Shown: one piece after another, positions 1-5,281 of the stretch
How positions within the stretch are numbered: position 1 is the stretch's first letter
Layout of the letters: each line of letters starts with the position of its first letter
Assembly (NCBI GenBank): GCA_030605895.1
Contig: JAUWHL010000095.1
Location: forward strand, 1-5,559
From: Promethearchaeota archaeon
Lineage (GTDB): Archaea > Asgardarchaeota > Lokiarchaeia > Sigyniarchaeales > SOKP01
Direction of reading: 5' to 3'
DNA length: 5,559 nucleotides
Notes under the pieces: generated by a model
Seen by the model: the letters and a program-made list of their open reading frames with translations, nothing else
What the model was told of the DNA's origin: nothing
The model's database searches: none
Program-made: the position numbers and the translations under genes

Positions 1-48
1 ACCCATAAGACCTACACCTAATGCTACAATATTTTTAATATCAGCCAT
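1..48 (-). CDS. N-terminal fragment of a probable Rossmann-fold dehydrogenase (3-hydroxyacyl-CoA dehydrogenase-like)
   Basis: Only the first 16 codons are inside the window, reading MADIKNIVALGVGLMG from an ATG at 48-46; the gene runs off the left edge. Residues 8-16 form a hydrophobic strand ending in G-V-G-L-M-G, which fits the GxGxxG dinucleotide-binding turn and aligns without gaps to the usual N-terminus of 3-hydroxyacyl-CoA dehydrogenases (V-x-V-I-G-A-G-x-M-G). Those enzymes oxidise 3-hydroxyacyl-CoA with NAD+ in beta-oxidation or related routes. A GAGGT ribosome-binding-like motif sits at 65-61, 12 nt before the ATG, and a BRE/TATA-like element lies at 94-79. The fragment is too short to be certain: a hydrophobic membrane segment of an unrelated small protein would look similar. 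That this is a real gene start is fairly likely; the family name is tentative. Confidence 0.5.
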   Translation of the reverse strand, partial: MADIKNIVALGVGLMG

Positions 49-78
49 TTTTTTATTTCAACCTCTTAAAAATAATTT

Positions 79-94
79 TAATATAAAATTTCTG
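79..94 (-). promoter_or_regulatory. Putative archaeal BRE/TATA promoter for the leftward gene at 1-48
   Basis: Read leftward, the sequence is CAGAAA followed by TTTTATATTA. This resembles a purine-rich BRE followed by an archaeal TATA box. The TATA centre near 84 predicts a transcription start near 58, giving a leader of about 9-10 nt. In so AT-rich a region TATA-like strings are common, so this is an inference from position and order. Confidence 0.35.
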
Positions 95-344
95 TAATGG
101 TAAATTTAGCATATATTATATTTTTTTTTCAAACAAGAAAATAAAATAGTTTTTTTACTTGAATGGATATGTAAATTTCGCAACCTTTTTAGCCATACAT
201 TTAAAAAACAGTCTTTCTATTCCCTAAATTAAAATCAAGACTAATTTTAAAATATAATCTACCATCAAAATATAGTTTAGATTAATAATCAAATAAAATT
301 AATAGATGAAATTACATTATTAGCTTAGAAATCTTTATTTTGAG

Positions 345-351
345 TATAAAG
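345..351 (+). promoter_or_regulatory. Weak candidate TATA box for the site-2 protease gene
   Basis: TATAAAG at 345-351 would place transcription start near 374 and give a leader of about 40 nt that includes the ribosome binding site at 401-405. Other A/T strings closer to the gene, such as ATATTAAA near 378, would put the start site at or after the ribosome binding site, so they fit less well. This is positional inference only. Confidence 0.25.
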
Positions 352-400
352 TATCAAGTTTTTTGAAGAATGGAAAATATTAAAATTATAAAGTAAAAAA

Positions 401-405
401 GAGGT
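401..405 (+). promoter_or_regulatory. Ribosome binding site that decides the ATA start of the site-2 protease
   Basis: GAGGT, complementary to the conserved 3' end of archaeal 16S rRNA, lies 7 nt before the ATA at 413. The V4R-like gene on the other strand has GAGGA at the same spacing before its TTG start (2101-2097 to 2089). An in-frame TGA at 407-409 excludes any start farther upstream. Confidence 0.65.
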
Positions 406-412
406 TTGAAAT

Positions 413-1540
413 ATAAAAATAGCTAAAGTTTATGGGATTGATATAAAGCTCCATTTATCAACTTTATTAATTATAGGACTAATTGGATTTTATGCAGCGA
501 GTTTTTATCTTTCGTTCGTACCAAATGCACCTCTAATTGAATTAATAATAGTTGGTTTAATTAATGGTTTAATCTTATTGTTTTCAATATTGATTCATGA
601 ATTAAGTCATTCACTTGTAGCACAGAAATATGGTCTTGTTGTTAAAGAAATTGAGCTCTATTTGTTTGGGGGCGTTTCTAAAATAGAAGAAGAACCAAGA
701 ACGCCAAAATCTGAAATGATTATCTCAATAGTTGGGCCATTATCAAGTTTATTAATAGGTTTGGGGTTACTAGCATTGTTTTTCTTACCAGTAAATCTAC
801 CTACTGTTATATCTATAACACTACTATATTCTGGCATCTCAAATGTAGGATTAAGTCTTTTTAATTTAGTTCCTGCTTTTCCTATGGATGGAGGGAGAAT
901 ATTACGGGCATTTTTGTGGAAACGAAAAAATGATCTATTATCAGCGACGAAAATAGCTTCTAAGGTAGGAACACTTATTAGTTATGGGTTTATGATTTAT
1001 GGTATTTTCCAAATATTCACTACTGGTCTATTAAGTGGAATCTGGTTAATTTTAATCGGTTCTTTCTTGAATTCTGCGGCAAAACAATCGTATCTACAGA
1101 CTAAAAACGTTGTGATATTATCAAGTATCGGAGTTAAAGATATACTTAGCGTACCATTCATGGGAATACCATTTAATAAAGATCTCAATTTAGCAATAAG
1201 AGAGTATTTTATTCCTTATAAAAAGTCATATTTCCCCGTAATTCAGAATGATGAGATAGTAGGAATAATATATTTTAAAGATATTAGGAAAATACCTCTT
1301 TGGGAGAGATCAAAATATAATGTGGGTAATTTAATGATAAGACTTTCTGAATTTCAATATATAGATGATAACCTGTCAGGAAAAGAAGTATTAAAGAAAT
1401 TAAATAAATTGACGAAAGATCCTCTACTTTTAATTGTGGAAAGAAAAGATAGTAAAGAAATAATTGGATTTGTAGGAAAGAGTGATTTACTCTCTTCATT
1501 AGAATTTTGGAGCCCAAATGTAGAAAATAAACACCCCTAA
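413..1540 (+). CDS. Site-2 protease family (M50B) membrane zinc metalloprotease with C-terminal CBS domains, probable ATA start
   Basis: This is an intramembrane zinc protease of the S2P/SpoIVFB type, expected to cleave transmembrane segments of substrate proteins in the membrane plane. From the proposed start it has 375 residues, opening MKIAKVYGIDIKLH, a normal beginning for this family. A transmembrane segment follows at about 16-36, then the zinc motif H62-E-L-S-H66 inside a second hydrophobic segment, a conserved V-G-P-L-S-S near 107-112, and the second metal motif N151-LVPAFPMDGG with Asp159. Further membrane segments lie near 185-218. Residues about 240-355 form a tandem CBS pair, a likely nucleotide-sensing regulatory part. 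There is no in-frame ATG, GTG or TTG between the TGA at 407 and a TTG at 578; starting at that TTG would lose the first membrane segment and leave HExxH only six residues from the N-terminus. GAGGT at 401-405 points to ATA at 413. The family is very secure; the start codon is an inference. The substrate is unknown. Confidence 0.9.
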   Translation: MKIAKVYGIDIKLHLSTLLIIGLIGFYAASFYLSFVPNAPLIELIIVGLINGLILLFSILIHELSHSLVAQKYGLVVKEIELYLFGGVSKIEEEPRTPKSEMIISIVGPLSSLLIGLGLLALFFLPVNLPTVISITLLYSGISNVGLSLFNLVPAFPMDGGRILRAFLWKRKNDLLSATKIASKVGTLISYGFMIYGIFQIFTTGLLSGIWLILIGSFLNSAAKQSYLQTKNVVILSSIGVKDILSVPFMGIPFNKDLNLAIREYFIPYKKSYFPVIQNDEIVGIIYFKDIRKIPLWERSKYNVGNLMIRLSEFQYIDDNLSGKEVLKKLNKLTKDPLLLIVERKDSKEIIGFVGKSDLLSSLEFWSPNVENKHP

Positions 1541-1567
1541 TCCAAATTTTTAAAAAAAAAGAGAATT
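1541..1567. terminator. Bidirectional T/A-tract terminator between convergent genes
   Basis: The 27 bp between the stop codons of the protease and the leftward V4R-like gene hold five Ts at 1547-1551 (rightward) and nine As at 1552-1560, which read as nine Ts leftward, 7 nt after the leftward stop. Archaeal RNA polymerase can terminate at such U-tracts without a hairpin. The assignment rests on position and composition. Confidence 0.55.
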
Positions 1568-2089
1568 TTAAAAATAAAAATTAAGCTCTTCGATACAACA
1601 ATCTCTTAGCTCATCATTTTCAAGAAAATTTATTTCAATTTTTTTAATCTTATTTCCCGGTAATTTTTTAAATGCTGTTTCGAAATAACCTTTGTTTATT
1701 CTACAAAAAGCTTTACCAAATTGTAATTTTTCTCTATGTTTAATAGGTTCTCTAAGAAAACAATAATTTTCAATAATCAATCTTATTTTTTCTGGGTATT
1801 GTTGAATCTCTCGAATCTGTAATGAATAATAATCTTTCAATTCATTCATTAAGATTTCAATAAGTTCAAGAATTTCAAATTCATCCTTATTATATAGATG
1901 TTTTATTCTTTCAGCTATTACTTCACCAGGACCAGAACCTATTTGGTATAATATAGATAGAAGACTATTTTCCCCGAATACATCAAGTATTTTATAAACC
2001 ATAGCTTCAGAAATGATTTCAAAACCTTTTAATGATTTTATATTTGAGACATCATTTTGAATTCTTTTGTTAAATTGATCTATTTCCAA
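1568..2089 (-). CDS. Small cytosolic protein with a V4R-like (4-vinyl reductase / hydrocarbon-binding) domain
   Basis: The gene encodes 173 residues with no signal peptide or membrane segment. The layout is like V4R domains: an opening helix (about 27-40), a helix with a glycine-rich turn (S45-ILYQIGSGPG-E56), a long acidic helix (about 69-90), then a beta-rich C-terminal half with N108-Y-C110, G125-KAFCRINKGYFETA, a short turn L-P-G (143-145) and the closing strand D163-C164-C165-IEELNF. V4R proteins carry conserved cysteines in these two C-terminal places and bind small hydrophobic ligands or metals; the fold is shared with the TRAPP subunit Bet3. The ligand cannot be read here, and the assignment is by pattern, not a search. 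The start is TTG at 2089, backed by GAGGA at 2101-2097; an in-frame TAA lies 33 bases farther upstream. It sits about 100 bp after the ABC operon on the same strand, but a terminator lies between, so it is probably transcribed separately. Confidence 0.6.
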   Translation of the reverse strand: MEIDQFNKRIQNDVSNIKSLKGFEIISEAMVYKILDVFGENSLLSILYQIGSGPGEVIAERIKHLYNKDEFEILELIEILMNELKDYYSLQIREIQQYPEKIRLIIENYCFLREPIKHREKLQFGKAFCRINKGYFETAFKKLPGNKIKKIEINFLENDELRDCCIEELNFYF

Positions 2090-2096
2090 ACGAATA

Positions 2097-2101
2097 TCCT
2101 C
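2097..2101 (-). promoter_or_regulatory. Ribosome binding site supporting the TTG start of the V4R-like gene
   Basis: Read leftward this is GAGGA, with 7 nt to the TTG at 2089-2087. No ATG or GTG occurs in frame between the upstream stop at 2122-2120 and this TTG, so the motif settles the start. Confidence 0.6.
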
Positions 2102-2156
2102 TAATCCTAAAGAATAAAATTAATAATAAAAGCACATAATTTTTTAAAAATTTAAT

Positions 2157-2188
2157 TTAAAAAAAAAAGTATGTTCTTAGAGAACATA
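2157..2188 (-). terminator. Hairpin plus T-tract terminator of the ABC exporter operon
   Basis: Read leftward, a perfect 8-bp stem (TATGTTCT paired with AGAACATA, loop CTA, 2188-2170) begins 2 nt after the permease stop codon. It is followed by one C and ten Ts (2168-2159). This has the full layout of a bacterial-type intrinsic terminator, although the stem has only two G-C pairs. In an archaeon the T-tract alone could terminate, so the stem may protect the RNA 3' end or serve as a DNA palindrome. Confidence 0.65.
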
Positions 2189-2190
2189 TA

Positions 2191-2934
2191 TTATAGAATT
2201 GCTGTTTTTCGCCGAAATAGAAGAATACCAAGAAGAATTAAGCCTATTCCCCATATAGTAATTAATATTAAATTTAATCCAACTGGATCAAATGCAACGC
2301 TTCCATCTATCATTACAGCTGTCATTGCTCTTAGTGCTAAAGCTGTTGGTAAAAATTCTAAAAGTAGCACATCTGGAGAGACAAGTAATCCACCCAGAAA
2401 TTGGAGTGGTAAAATGATAAACCATGCAAGTCCTCCCGCAGAGCCAGCAGATTTCACAAATGAAGCAAGTAATAATCCAAATCCAAGAGAACTGAATGCA
2501 ACTAAAAAAGGAATCAAAAATACCAAGAAGATATTTGCATTAGGATGGTAGGATGCTCCAAATAAGAAACTCAGAAGAAGCATAAGTACAATTTGTATTA
2601 CTGCTACTATTAATTGGGAAAATAATCCTGATAATAATATTGATTGTCGTGAAACAGGAGTAGTTATTAAGCGTTGTAATGTTCCTGATTCCTTTTCATC
2701 AGCGAAATGACCTGCCAATTGTGAAATCAGCACAACCGGACCTAGTATTGTAACACCCGGTGCCATAAATACATAAACTTCAGCACCATATGCAAACCTA
2801 AACAAGAGCATGAAGAGCAAAGGATAACCAAATATCCAAATTAACTGACTTACCTCACGGATCATTGACTTGAAGTTTTTTACTGTTAAATACCAAAGCT
2901 GTTGAGTAACTTTAGGATTTAATTTTTGTTCCAT
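2191..2934 (-). CDS. ABC-2 type exporter, membrane (permease) subunit
   Basis: This is the membrane half of an ABC exporter, 247 residues, the usual length for the DrrB/ABC-2 family. Six hydrophobic segments can be seen at about 31-50, 56-77, 103-126, 135-158, 168-192 and 221-240. Between segments 2 and 3 lies the family hallmark F77-ADEKESGTLQRLITTPVSR, the cytoplasmic coupling region that contacts the ATPase. A basic RRK near 241-243 ends the protein on the cytoplasmic side. The ATG at 2934 overlaps the TAA of the ATPase gene by one base (TAATG) and is preceded by a strong AGGAGGT at 2951-2945, so the two are co-transcribed and coupled in translation. A dimer of this protein with two ATPase chains is expected. 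The substrate cannot be told from sequence; relatives export drugs, lipids or polysaccharides. Confidence 0.93.
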   Translation of the reverse strand: MEQKLNPKVTQQLWYLTVKNFKSMIREVSQLIWIFGYPLLFMLLFRFAYGAEVYVFMAPGVTILGPVVLISQLAGHFADEKESGTLQRLITTPVSRQSILLSGLFSQLIVAVIQIVLMLLLSFLFGASYHPNANIFLVFLIPFLVAFSSLGFGLLLASFVKSAGSAGGLAWFIILPLQFLGGLLVSPDVLLLEFLPTALALRAMTAVMIDGSVAFDPVGLNLILITIWGIGLILLGILLFRRKTAIL

Positions 2935-3872
2935 TAATCTCTCAACCTCCTACCTGTTAAATCAATAAATACATCCTCTAAAGTATTTTTACGAACAGAT
3001 ATATCTTCCATTTTTACTTTTACGACATCCATAATTTCAGACACCCTCCTTAATCCATCAAGGGCATTAAGAACAATTCTATGTTTCCCAACTGGTTTTC
3101 CCCATCTTACAAAATCTAATGTTTTTGCTAGCTCAATAATTTCATCTCTTTGTTCCATCTCTTTAATTTTAAATTCTAAAATATCTCCTTCTCCTAATTT
3201 TCCTTTCAATTCGTCTGGAGTACCCTGGGAAATAATTTTTCCATGATCAATTATAATAAGTTCATCTGAAAGATCATCTGCCTCTTCCATAGAATGTGTT
3301 GTTAATATAATCGTGCTTTCTTTTTCTTGAAAATCTCGGATAAAATCCCATACTACACGTCGAGATTGCGGATCAAGACCTGCTGTAGGTTCATCAAAAA
3401 ATAATAACTCTGGTTCATGTATAACTGCCATTAATACATTTATTCGACGCTTCATCCCCCCAGAATACCCTTTAACTAAGGAACTAGCACGATCCAATAA
3501 ATTCATTTTTCCTAGTAACTCATCAGTTCTTTCTTTATAATCTTTTTTTGCCATTCCATGCATTTGCGCGATTAAATGAATATTTTCTCTTGCTGATAAA
3601 CGTGGATACAAAACAAGTTCTTGAGGACAAACGCCAATGCGTTTCTTAATCTCACGAGCATCTTTTTTTATATCAAATCCTAATACTGCTGCCTCACCAC
3701 TAGTTGGGTGTAGAATTGTTGATAGCATTCTTAATGTTGTTGTTTTCCCTGCCCCATGAGGACCAAGAACTCCAAATAATGAGCCTCTTGGGATCTGTAA
3801 GTCTATTCCATCAACAGCATGAATATCCCCAAAATATTTTTTTAAATTATTAGTTTCTATAGCTAAATCCAT
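2934..3872 (-). CDS. ABC-2 type exporter, ATP-binding subunit (DrrA/NatA-like)
   Basis: This is the ATPase that powers the exporter with the permease downstream. The 312 residues contain every nucleotide-binding motif: Walker A G37-PHGAGKT, Q-loop Q84, signature Y136-SGGMKRR, Walker B L156-LFFDE with catalytic E161, D-loop around A164-GLD and switch H193. The C-terminal extension (about 220-312) ends in L-E-D-V-F-I-D-L-T-G-R-R-L-R-D, typical of the DrrA drug-resistance subgroup, as is YSGGM instead of LSGGQ. Walker A has His39 where Asn is usual, a position that tolerates change. The ATG at 3872 has only a weak upstream GAGAG. The gene leads a two-gene operon and has its own promoter near 3959-3945, with a possible operator beside it. 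No regulator gene is adjacent in the window. Confidence 0.95.
   Translation of the reverse strand: MDLAIETNNLKKYFGDIHAVDGIDLQIPRGSLFGVLGPHGAGKTTTLRMLSTILHPTSGEAAVLGFDIKKDAREIKKRIGVCPQELVLYPRLSARENIHLIAQMHGMAKKDYKERTDELLGKMNLLDRASSLVKGYSGGMKRRINVLMAVIHEPELLFFDEPTAGLDPQSRRVVWDFIRDFQEKESTIILTTHSMEEADDLSDELIIIDHGKIISQGTPDELKGKLGEGDILEFKIKEMEQRDEIIELAKTLDFVRWGKPVGKHRIVLNALDGLRRVSEIMDVVKVKMEDISVRKNTLEDVFIDLTGRRLRD
2945..2951 (-). promoter_or_regulatory. Strong ribosome binding site of the ABC permease, inside the ATPase gene
   Basis: Read leftward this is AGGAGGT, the longest Shine-Dalgarno match in the window. It lies in the last codons of the ATPase gene, 10 nt before the permease ATG at 2934, and so allows independent or coupled translation of the second gene. 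Confidence 0.7.
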
Positions 3873-3944
3873 ATTTATTACTCTCTTTTTATTATTAATA
3901 CAATAAAAGCGGTTCTTATTTGTATTAAAAAAATATGTAGTCCA

Positions 3945-3959
3945 ATTTTTAAATTTTCT
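3945..3959 (-). promoter_or_regulatory. BRE/TATA promoter of the ABC exporter operon
   Basis: Read leftward the sequence is AGAAAA then TTTAAAAAT, matching the order BRE then TATA box. Transcription would start near 3923, giving a leader of about 50 nt before the ATPase ATG at 3872. The 164-bp gap to the macro-domain gene supports a separate promoter here. Confidence 0.5.
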
Positions 3960-3963
3960 TTAA

Positions 3964-3977
3964 TGAACAATGGTTCA
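3964..3977. promoter_or_regulatory. Palindrome next to the ABC promoter, candidate operator
   Basis: TGAACAATGGTTCA has perfect 5-bp arms (TGAAC/GTTCA) around a 4-bp centre. TTAA flanks it on both sides (3960-3963 and 3979-3982), extending the dyad with one extra base on the right. It directly precedes the BRE/TATA at 3959-3945. A dyad of this size beside a drug-type ABC operon is what a TetR- or MarR-like dimer would bind, but no such regulator gene is in the window, so the function is inferred. Confidence 0.45.
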
Positions 3978-4012
3978 CTTAAGTAAATTAATATTAAAAT
4001 AGATATGAAATT

Positions 4013-4036
4013 TGAAAAGGAATAAAAAATAATAAA
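4013..4036 (-). terminator. T-rich terminator after the macro-domain gene
   Basis: Read leftward, immediately after the TAA at 4039-4037, the sequence is almost all T and A with a run of six Ts (4028-4023) and a second run of four near 4018-4015. No hairpin is evident. This fits archaeal U-tract termination. Confidence 0.4.
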
Positions 4037-4582
4037 TTAAGTTGCTAATGTGTTTAGGATTTTTTCAAAAACCTTAAAATCAGCTTCTTTTTCTAAGCAA
4101 ATTGAAACATTTCTTAAATTTTGGTTTTTCTCTACAAGATATTTTTTAAATGTGGGAAGCATTGCTTCAGCACATAGTTTAGAAGTGATTCCTCTCATCT
4201 CTATAGAGAGAGGAGGGAAAACTACTGAAGTAAGGGCCATGTCATCCGCTAGGATTAATGAATTCCAAGTAGACAACATTAGTTTTTTCCCCTCATTGCC
4301 CTGCCCTGGTCTTGGACCATTTGTGTGTATTATATAGTTTATATAATTACCCCCTGAAGTAACGATAGACTTTCCCACAGAAATTTGAATTATTTTATTG
4401 ATAATTTTATTACATTCAACTTGTACCTTTGTTCCGGCTTTTTTCAAAACTTTACACCTTAGATCACCACTAGGTAAAAGTCTACTATTAGTAGGAATCA
4501 CAATTGCATCATATTGTTCAATATTGGTTAAATCCCCTACGAAAATTTCAACAATGGAATTGTTTATCGTTATTTGATCCAT
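4037..4582 (-). CDS. Divergent macro-domain protein
   Basis: Macro domains bind ADP-ribose and related compounds, and some remove ADP-ribose from proteins or nucleic acids. From the ATG at 4582 the protein has 181 residues and is just one macro domain. Family landmarks are G16-D17-L-T, the strand D25-AIVIPTNS with Asn32 (family N-A-A-N-S), E56-C57 and H86-T-N-G-P (family I-H-T-V-G-P), followed by F122-PPLSIEMRG. Two ligand loops are unusual: the glycine-rich G-G-G after the Asn is replaced by S38-G-D-L, and the phosphate loop S-T-G-I-Y/F-G by S126-I-E-M-R-G, so ADP-ribose binding may be altered or lost. An in-frame ATG also exists at 4594, but it lies only 12 nt from the TATA box, upstream of the expected transcript start; the TATA predicts a start near 4583, making 4582 the likely first codon of a leaderless message. 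A phosphatase gene lies upstream on the same strand. Confidence 0.75.
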   Translation of the reverse strand: MDQITINNSIVEIFVGDLTNIEQYDAIVIPTNSRLLPSGDLRCKVLKKAGTKVQVECNKIINKIIQISVGKSIVTSGGNYINYIIHTNGPRPGQGNEGKKLMLSTWNSLILADDMALTSVVFPPLSIEMRGITSKLCAEAMLPTFKKYLVEKNQNLRNVSICLEKEADFKVFEKILNTLAT

Positions 4583-4605
4583 TAAAAATATCATCTAGTG
4601 AACTA

Positions 4606-4619
4606 TATTTATATTTTAG
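4606..4619 (-). promoter_or_regulatory. BRE/TATA promoter of the macro-domain gene, leaderless
   Basis: Read leftward the sequence is CTAAAA then TATAAATA, the clearest TATA box in the window. With the usual spacing, transcription starts near 4583, right at the ATG at 4582. No ribosome binding site precedes that ATG, as expected for a leaderless message. Confidence 0.55.
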
Positions 4620-4630
4620 TTTTACTAAAA
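4614..4630. promoter_or_regulatory. Perfect inverted repeat over the BRE of the macro-domain promoter
   Basis: TTTTAGT, three Ts, then ACTAAAA: two exact 7-bp arms around a 3-bp centre, ending at the edge of the TATA box. The position would let a dimeric regulator block TFB/TBP binding. Alternatively, being downstream of the phosphatase stop (4655), it could be a weak transcript-end hairpin of that gene. The arms are mostly A/T, so chance is possible. Confidence 0.35.
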
Positions 4631-4654
4631 GGAAGCTGAATTAACTATTCTAAA

Positions 4655-5143
4655 TTATTTTTCTGAGGATTCATTTATTACCATTATTTTTCTCACTGCT
4701 TTTTCAACATGTTCATCGATAACTCTAAGAACTTTCTTATAATTCTCAGTTGAAGTATAGTATGGATCAATTATATCTATGTTCTGAGTTTGCCCATTGA
4801 ATTCTTTTAATGTAAAAGTTTTTTTATCAATATTTTTTATAAGATTGAAGTTGCTTATAATATCATGTGAATGTTTATATTCCATTGTGAGTATTAAGTC
4901 CTGCTTTTCTAATAATTTACGGGTAATTACTTTTGGAATAAAATCTGAATGTTTAATTCCTTTAAAATCCAAATATTTTCGAGATTCTGGTTGCATATAA
5001 CTAAAGGCATTGAAAAAGCCACAAGAATCAACTTCTAAATCTACTTCAAGTTTTTTAGTATAATATCGAGCTAAATATTCTGCAGCTGGAGATCTTGCTG
5101 TATTTCCTAAGCATACAAAGAGAACGTTCTTAATTTTACTCAC
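4655..5143 (-). CDS. Low-molecular-weight phosphotyrosine phosphatase family protein
   Basis: This cytosolic 162-residue protein has the usual length for the LMW-PTP/arsenate-reductase-like fold. The P-loop V10-C11-LGNTAR17-SP is a CX5R(S/T) motif: Cys11 would be the phosphocysteine nucleophile and Arg17 the phosphate clamp. The second P-loop Cys seen in many relatives is Ala16 here. The general-acid motif D126-P-Y-Y is present near the C-terminus, followed by the usual final helix (about 133-154). Both hallmarks favour phosphatase over arsenate reductase, whose resolving cysteine arrangement is not seen. The start is GTG at 5143; an ATG overlaps it one base upstream but runs straight into TGA, and an in-frame stop lies 9 bases upstream, so GTG is the only option. 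No ribosome binding site is visible. The macro-domain gene follows after about 70 bp. The substrate is unknown. Confidence 0.88.
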   Translation of the reverse strand: MSKIKNVLFVCLGNTARSPAAEYLARYYTKKLEVDLEVDSCGFFNAFSYMQPESRKYLDFKGIKHSDFIPKVITRKLLEKQDLILTMEYKHSHDIISNFNLIKNIDKKTFTLKEFNGQTQNIDIIDPYYTSTENYKKVLRVIDEHVEKAVRKIMVINESSEK

Positions 5144-5176
5144 ATTTAATCAAATATTAAAAATTTGTTATTTCAA

Positions 5177-5190
5177 ATAAAATTTACGAG
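5177..5190 (-). promoter_or_regulatory. Weak candidate promoter of the phosphatase gene
   Basis: Read leftward, CTCGTAAA then TTTTAT resembles BRE plus TATA and would give a start near 5154, about 11 nt before the GTG at 5143. It is one of several A/T strings in the 138-bp divergent gap and is offered with low confidence. Confidence 0.25.
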
Positions 5191-5248
5191 AAATCAATGA
5201 CCATAAATTAAATAAAAAATAAATAGAAGATTGACATAATGATTATTA

Positions 5249-5261
5249 CAGAAAATAATAT
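5249..5261 (+). promoter_or_regulatory. Weak candidate promoter of the rightward membrane-protein gene
   Basis: CAGAAA then ATAATAT at 5249-5261 has the BRE/TATA order and lies about 26 bp before the ATG at 5282, which would give a leaderless message. The same CAGAAA precedes the TATA-like box at 94-79. Composition alone could produce it. Confidence 0.25.
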
Positions 5262-5281
5262 CATTCTTTTAAAAGAGAGAA

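Larger units (their letters stand above)
49..412. other. AT-rich divergent intergenic region, no gene recognised
   Basis: This 364-bp stretch separates the leftward gene at 1-48 from the rightward protease at 413. I found no convincing reading frame and no tRNA-like or other RNA fold; T and A runs dominate (for example the T-run near 121-128). It should hold both divergent promoters: one candidate leftward at 94-79 and one rightward near 345-351. A 7-bp AT-only inverted repeat at 229-235/244-250 is what base composition alone would give. Confidence 0.6.

Noticed and set aside
229..250. Inverted repeat TTAAAAT/ATTTTAA in the long intergenic region
   Set aside because: Seven A/T-only base pairs are expected by chance here, and it has no relation to a start, promoter or gene end.
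1284..1517. Leftward open frame of 77 codons inside the protease gene
   Set aside because: It is antisense to the CBS-domain part of a secure gene; its hydrophobicity is a by-product of A/T-rich codons.
2171..2551. Rightward 126-codon open frame over the permease gene
   Set aside because: It is antisense to a clear ABC-2 permease, its product looks like composition-driven low-information sequence, and its start lies in the terminator stem.
4050..4337. Rightward 95-codon open frame
   Set aside because: It is wholly antisense to the macro-domain gene and has no ribosome binding site or recognisable motif.
4655..5143. Arsenate reductase identity for the phosphatase-like gene
   Set aside because: The D-P-Y-Y general-acid motif and absence of a suitable resolving cysteine pair favour LMW-PTP; no arsenic-resistance genes lie nearby.
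5238..5265. Imperfect dyad AATGATTATT / AATAATATCATT upstream of the membrane-protein gene
   Set aside because: The arms need a 2-bp bulge and are nearly all A/T; too weak to call an operator.
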